Made by a program: the position numbers and the translations under genes | Shown here: positions 42,432 to 45,035 of the stretch, piece by piece | How positions within the stretch are numbered: the first letter of the stretch is position 1 | How the letters are laid out: each line of letters begins with the position of its first letter | The notes under the pieces: generated by a model | Database searches by the model: none | The model's input: the letters and a program-made list of their open reading frames with translations, nothing else | Told to the model about the DNA's origin: nothing | DNA from: Methanobacteriota archaeon | GTDB lineage: Archaea > Thermoplasmatota > Thermoplasmata > RBG-16-68-12 | DNA length: 45,035 nucleotides | Assembly (NCBI GenBank): GCA_020029475.1 | Contig: JAIBJG010000004.1 | Coordinates: 1-45,035 of the forward strand | Direction: 5' to 3'

Positions 42432-43625
42432 ATGGCGGTCGCGGAGAGCATGGTCCCAGAAGCGGCGACGGGGGACGTCGTCTATCGCGTCGACAACCTC
42501 GTGAAGCTGTTCCCGATCAAGGCCGGGTTCCTCGGGTCCCTGTTCGGGCCCGAGCAGTACGTCCACGCGGTGGACGGCGTGAGCTTCGACATCCGGGAGG
42601 GGGAGATTCTCGGGGTCGTCGGGGAGAGCGGGTGCGGGAAGACGACGACGGGCCGGCTCCTCGTCCGCCTGGAGACTCCGACGTCCGGGCACCTCCTGTT
42701 CCGCGGGGTCGACATCGCCTCGTTGCGGGGCGAGGAGCTGAAGGAGTTCCGGCGGAAGGTCCAGATGATCTTCCAGGACCCGTACGAGTCCCTGAACCCC
42801 CGGTTCACCGTGTTCGCGACGGTCTCCGAGCCCCTGCTCGTGCACGGGGTCGGGGAGACGTACGACGAGCGGGAGGAGATGGTCTCGCGGGCCCTCGAGA
42901 GCGCGGAGCTGAAGCCCGCGGAAGAGTACATGTACCGGTACCCCCACGAGCTCAGCGGAGGGCAGCGGCAGCGGGTCGCGATCGCTCGGGCCCTCGCCCT
43001 GCGGCCGGAGTTCGTCGTCGCGGACGAACCCGTGTCGATGCTCGATGTCTCGATCCGCGCGGGGATCATGAACCTGATGCTGAACCTGCGGCAGCAGTAC
43101 GAGATCCCGTTCATGTTCATCTCCCACGACGTCTCCGTGACCCGGTACATGTCCCACCGGATTGCGGTGATGTACCTCGGGAACATCGTGGAGCTCGCGA
43201 GCGCGGAGGAGGTGATCAAGAACCCGATGCACCCGTACACGGAGGCCCTCCTGAGCGCGGTGCCCGTGCCGGACCCGAAGGCGAAGCACGGGCGGGTGGA
43301 GATTCACGGGGAGCTCCCGAGCCCGATCAACGTGCCGAGCGGGTGCACGTTTCACCCGAGGTGCCTGTACCGGCGGGAGATCTGCAAGGAGGTGCGCCCC
43401 GTCCTCCGGGAGATCACCCCGGGGCACTTCGTCCAGTGCCACTTTGCGGGGGAGATCAAGACCCGGAAGCCGGACGACATCCCGATCGAGGAGGGGACGT
43501 GCGAGGTGTGCCACGAGTACGTGACCCCGGCGATGCCCTCGAAGACCTGCAACTGCCCCCGGATCTACCACGAGGAGCATGCGGCCCAGCTCGGCTCCTG
43601 CCCGATCTGCAAGAAGCGGTTCTGA
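42432..43625 (+). CDS. Oligopeptide ABC transporter ATPase, OppF/DppF type, with C-terminal RING-like zinc finger
   Basis: 397 residues. Walker A GESGCGKT (64-71), Q-loop MIFQDP, signature LSGGQRQR (174-181), Walker B VVADEP, H-loop FISHD, and the C-terminal cluster cysteines (GCTFHPRC...EIC...VQCHF). The last ~45 residues are extra: Cys357, Cys360, Cys373, Cys375, His380, His383, Cys390, Cys393 (CEVC, CNC, YHEEH, SCPIC) give the order of ligands of a RING/treble-clef finger binding two zincs. Family members end near residue 345. The finger lies on the cytoplasmic side, so may recruit a partner to the transporter. Confidence 0.94.
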   Translation: MAVAESMVPEAATGDVVYRVDNLVKLFPIKAGFLGSLFGPEQYVHAVDGVSFDIREGEILGVVGESGCGKTTTGRLLVRLETPTSGHLLFRGVDIASLRGEELKEFRRKVQMIFQDPYESLNPRFTVFATVSEPLLVHGVGETYDEREEMVSRALESAELKPAEEYMYRYPHELSGGQRQRVAIARALALRPEFVVADEPVSMLDVSIRAGIMNLMLNLRQQYEIPFMFISHDVSVTRYMSHRIAVMYLGNIVELASAEEVIKNPMHPYTEALLSAVPVPDPKAKHGRVEIHGELPSPINVPSGCTFHPRCLYRREICKEVRPVLREITPGHFVQCHFAGEIKTRKPDDIPIEEGTCEVCHEYVTPAMPSKTCNCPRIYHEEHAAQLGSCPICKKRF

Positions 43626-43637
43626 GGGGGGAGCGTC

Positions 43638-44192
43638 CTGAACCGGATCGCCTGGGTCATCGCGGCCGGCTACGTTGCCCTGGCCGTGATCTCCGGCGGG
43701 ATGTACGCGGCGTCGTCCGCGAAGTTCGTCGACTACTCCGACGCGCTCCTCCGGTTCCCCCCGCCCCGCCTCGAGACCGCGACGTTCACGCGAAACCCGG
43801 GAGGGTGGAACATCACCCTCCGTTGGACGTTCGACAACCCCGGCCGGTTGCCGATGAGGCTCGTGAGCTTCCAGTTCGAGTTCTGGGTCGACAACCGATC
43901 GGATTCCAGGGAGCCGCTCGACGGAGCGAAGCTCGGCACGGAGTACACGAGGATCCTCTCCTTCTATCTCGACCGCTACACGGGCCCCGTCGTCCCCGCG
44001 GGAGGGTCCAAGTCCCTGGACTGGTGGGTGGACGAGACGGACCCCGGGAACGCCGGGAAGATCACGTCCGCCATGGACCCCACGGACGGGAGCGTGTACA
44101 TCGTCGTCGCGGACGGGGTCCTCGTCTTCTACGTCGCGGAGATCAACGAACGCCACCAGGGGTTCATGCCCCCGCTGTACCGGAGGACCTAG
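43638..44192 (+). CDS. Membrane-anchored exported protein, possibly starting at CTG
   Basis: From the GTG at 43686 the product is 168 residues; extending to the CTG at 43638 adds NRIAWVIAAGYVALAVISGG, which completes a good N-terminal signal anchor. GGGGGGAG lies about 6 nt before that CTG, and no ATG, GTG or TTG exists in frame between the upstream stop and 43686. The external part is a beta-sandwich-like domain (GWNITLRWTFDNPGRLPMRLVSFQFEFWVDN), similar in feel to LEA14/WHy-type or Ig-like domains. Last-but-one gene of the transporter operon; function unknown, perhaps an accessory subunit. Confidence 0.68.
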   Translation: MNRIAWVIAAGYVALAVISGGMYAASSAKFVDYSDALLRFPPPRLETATFTRNPGGWNITLRWTFDNPGRLPMRLVSFQFEFWVDNRSDSREPLDGAKLGTEYTRILSFYLDRYTGPVVPAGGSKSLDWWVDETDPGNAGKITSAMDPTDGSVYIVVADGVLVFYVAEINERHQGFMPPLYRRT

Positions 44193-44196
44193 CGCG

Positions 44197-44712
44197 ATGG
44201 GGCTCCGGGAGAAGTTGCAGTCCACGGGACTGTTCCTTCTATGGTCCGTCCTGTGCGGGGTGATCGTCGCCGCATTCTTCGTGAGCGCGTTCTTCGCGGA
44301 CTTCGGCCCCATCCAGGTCGGGGACCCCGGGACCGTGATTCTGTTCATGCCCCTGTTCGCGGCGTTCATCCTCGGGCTCCTCCTCGTGGACTTCGAGCTC
44401 GTCCACACGGTCCTCGCCGCGCTCCTCGCGACGGGGGTCGCAATCGGGCTCGTCCTCGGGTTCATGTTCGGCCCCGCGATCGTGGGGGTTGAGGTGGGGC
44501 CCCCGCCGTACCAGGGGGCGTTCTCCGCGATCCTCCTGTTCCCGCTGATCCTCCTGGGGACGGTCGTCGGCCGGGCGATCGGGGAGCGGATCCTGCCGCC
44601 CCAGGCGATCCTGGACCGGCAGAAGGCCCTGATGGCGGAGACCCGGGAGTGGCACGAGCAGCTCGCGAGGGTGGAACGCCCCGTGCCCCCCGGCCAGGAC
44701 CGGAAGCCCTAG
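44197..44712 (+). CDS. Four-TM membrane protein of unknown function
   Basis: 171 residues, ATG 4 nt after the previous stop. Four hydrophobic helices: GLFLLWSVLCGVIVAAFFVSAFF, VILFMPLFAAFILGLLLV, VLAALLATGVAIGLVLGFMF, AILLFPLILLGTVVGRAIG; the C-terminal ~45 residues are charged and cytoplasmic. It closes the transporter operon. Its TAG ends at the base before the 3' end of the convergent tRNA-Val gene. Family not recognised. Confidence 0.75.
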   Translation: MGLREKLQSTGLFLLWSVLCGVIVAAFFVSAFFADFGPIQVGDPGTVILFMPLFAAFILGLLLVDFELVHTVLAALLATGVAIGLVLGFMFGPAIVGVEVGPPPYQGAFSAILLFPLILLGTVVGRAIGERILPPQAILDRQKALMAETREWHEQLARVERPVPPGQDRKP

Positions 44713-44785
44713 TGGGCCGGGACGGAATCGAACCGTCGACCCCGATCTTGTAAAGATCGGATCATAGCCGCTAGACCACCGGCCC
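44713..44785 (-). tRNA. trnV: tRNA-Val (anticodon UAC)
   Basis: The 73-nt cloverleaf is complete on the minus strand: acceptor GGGCCGG pairs fully with CCGGCCC; D arm GTCTAGCGGCTATGAT; anticodon stem CGATC/GATCG around loop TTTACAA, giving anticodon TAC; five-base variable loop; T arm GACGG-TTCGATT-CCGTC; discriminator A. CCA is not encoded, and there is no intron. Confidence 0.96.
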
Positions 44786-44808
44786 GCGGCCCGCAAGCGG
44801 ATGGGCCC

Positions 44809-44816
44809 GCTTAAAG
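44809..44816 (-). promoter_or_regulatory. TATA box of tRNA-Val
   Basis: CTTTAAGC on the minus strand, 23-31 nt upstream of the tRNA 5' end. Confidence 0.6.
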
Positions 44817-44825
44817 ATGCGCGGA

Positions 44826-45035
44826 CTACTGGCGGTAGTCGTCCCGCCGGAAGCCCGCGTCCGTCCGGAGGTCCCGGAGCTTCCCGAGGTGCGTGCCGTC
44901 GAGGAGGTGGATGTCCGCCTCGTCCACCTTGAGGAGGGCGGGGTCGAACAGGGGTCCGAGGAAGTTCACGCGGAGGTCGTTCACCGGGGTGCCTCCGCAC
45001 AGCTCGTTCAGGGCGGGGACGACGATCGCCTCGTT
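44826..45035 (-). CDS. C-terminal end of an unrecognised protein, truncated by window edge
   Basis: The minus-strand frame is open from the right edge to a TAG at 44826-44828, giving 69 residues. The sequence has coding character (GGTPVNDLRVNFLGPLFDPA; KVDEADIHLLDGTHLGKLRD), and its wobble positions are G/C-rich like other genes here. No family is recognised from this tail alone. The same region precedes the tRNA-Val gene on the minus strand; the tRNA TATA-like box lies just past this stop. Confidence 0.6.
   Translation of the reverse strand, partial: NEAIVVPALNELCGGTPVNDLRVNFLGPLFDPALLKVDEADIHLLDGTHLGKLRDLRTDAGFRRDDYRQ

Noticed and set aside
1-45035. CRISPR arrays or long direct repeats
   Set aside because: No regularly spaced repeats were seen in any intergenic stretch.

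Overview
This 45 kb window is G+C-rich archaeal chromosome. The archaeal assignment rests on ABCE1/Rli1, a NAC-alpha-type chaperone, an archaeal-type 7S SRP RNA, an archaeal pilus/archaellum-type motor pair, AMMECR1, a RadA/KaiC-like ATPase, and A/T-rich TATA-like boxes about 23-30 nt upstream of many start codons (apparently leaderless transcripts). The style of the membrane-anchored wHTH regulators and large surface proteins is consistent with a high-GC member of Thermoplasmatota, but that placement is inference, not proof.

Layout. 1-2680: end of a type IV pilus-like ATPase gene and its tandem membrane platform protein. 2750-7934: a 7-TM receptor-like protein, a small secreted FnIII protein, a wHTH-STAND-TPR regulator, a small unknown protein and an FmdE-like protein. 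7938-14103: a giant secreted subtilase and a KaiC-like ATPase. 14384-16421: a wHTH-like protein, an ABM-fold protein, the SRP RNA gene (no protein-coding gene), a small membrane protein and NAC. 16422-17330: an atypical stretch with one weak ORF, a strong palindrome, two hairpins and a tRNA-tail-like fragment. 17367-22781: ABCE1 carrying an intein, DedA, dihydroorotase, AMMECR1. 22860-24140: a stand-alone TnpB element. 24227-26669: CBS/zinc-ribbon protein, V4R and roadblock proteins, and a membrane-bound transcription regulator. 26738-33807: a four-gene unit built around a polytopic membrane tandem-AAA+ ATPase, facing a beta-helix surface protein. 34075-44712: a seven-gene oligopeptide-type ABC transporter operon. 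44713-45035: tRNA-Val and the end of an unrecognised gene.

The two most system-like regions are the transporter and the AAA+ unit. The transporter has the standard five Opp/Dpp components, but every one is enlarged: the binding protein carries Ig-like domains and a C-terminal membrane anchor, one permease has a roughly 220-residue external insert, the other a roughly 520-residue external beta-propeller, one ATPase a roughly 100-residue helical insert after Walker A, and the other a C-terminal RING-like zinc finger; two small membrane proteins follow. With the giant secreted subtilase elsewhere in the window this suggests a protein-scavenging lifestyle. The AAA+ unit couples two exported, C-terminally anchored proteins to a membrane-embedded double-ring ATPase in which both Walker B glutamates are aspartate.

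The clearest single curiosity is the ABCE1 intein: it sits exactly before the third cysteine ligand of the second [4Fe-4S] cluster, so the splice nucleophile and a cluster ligand are the same residue.
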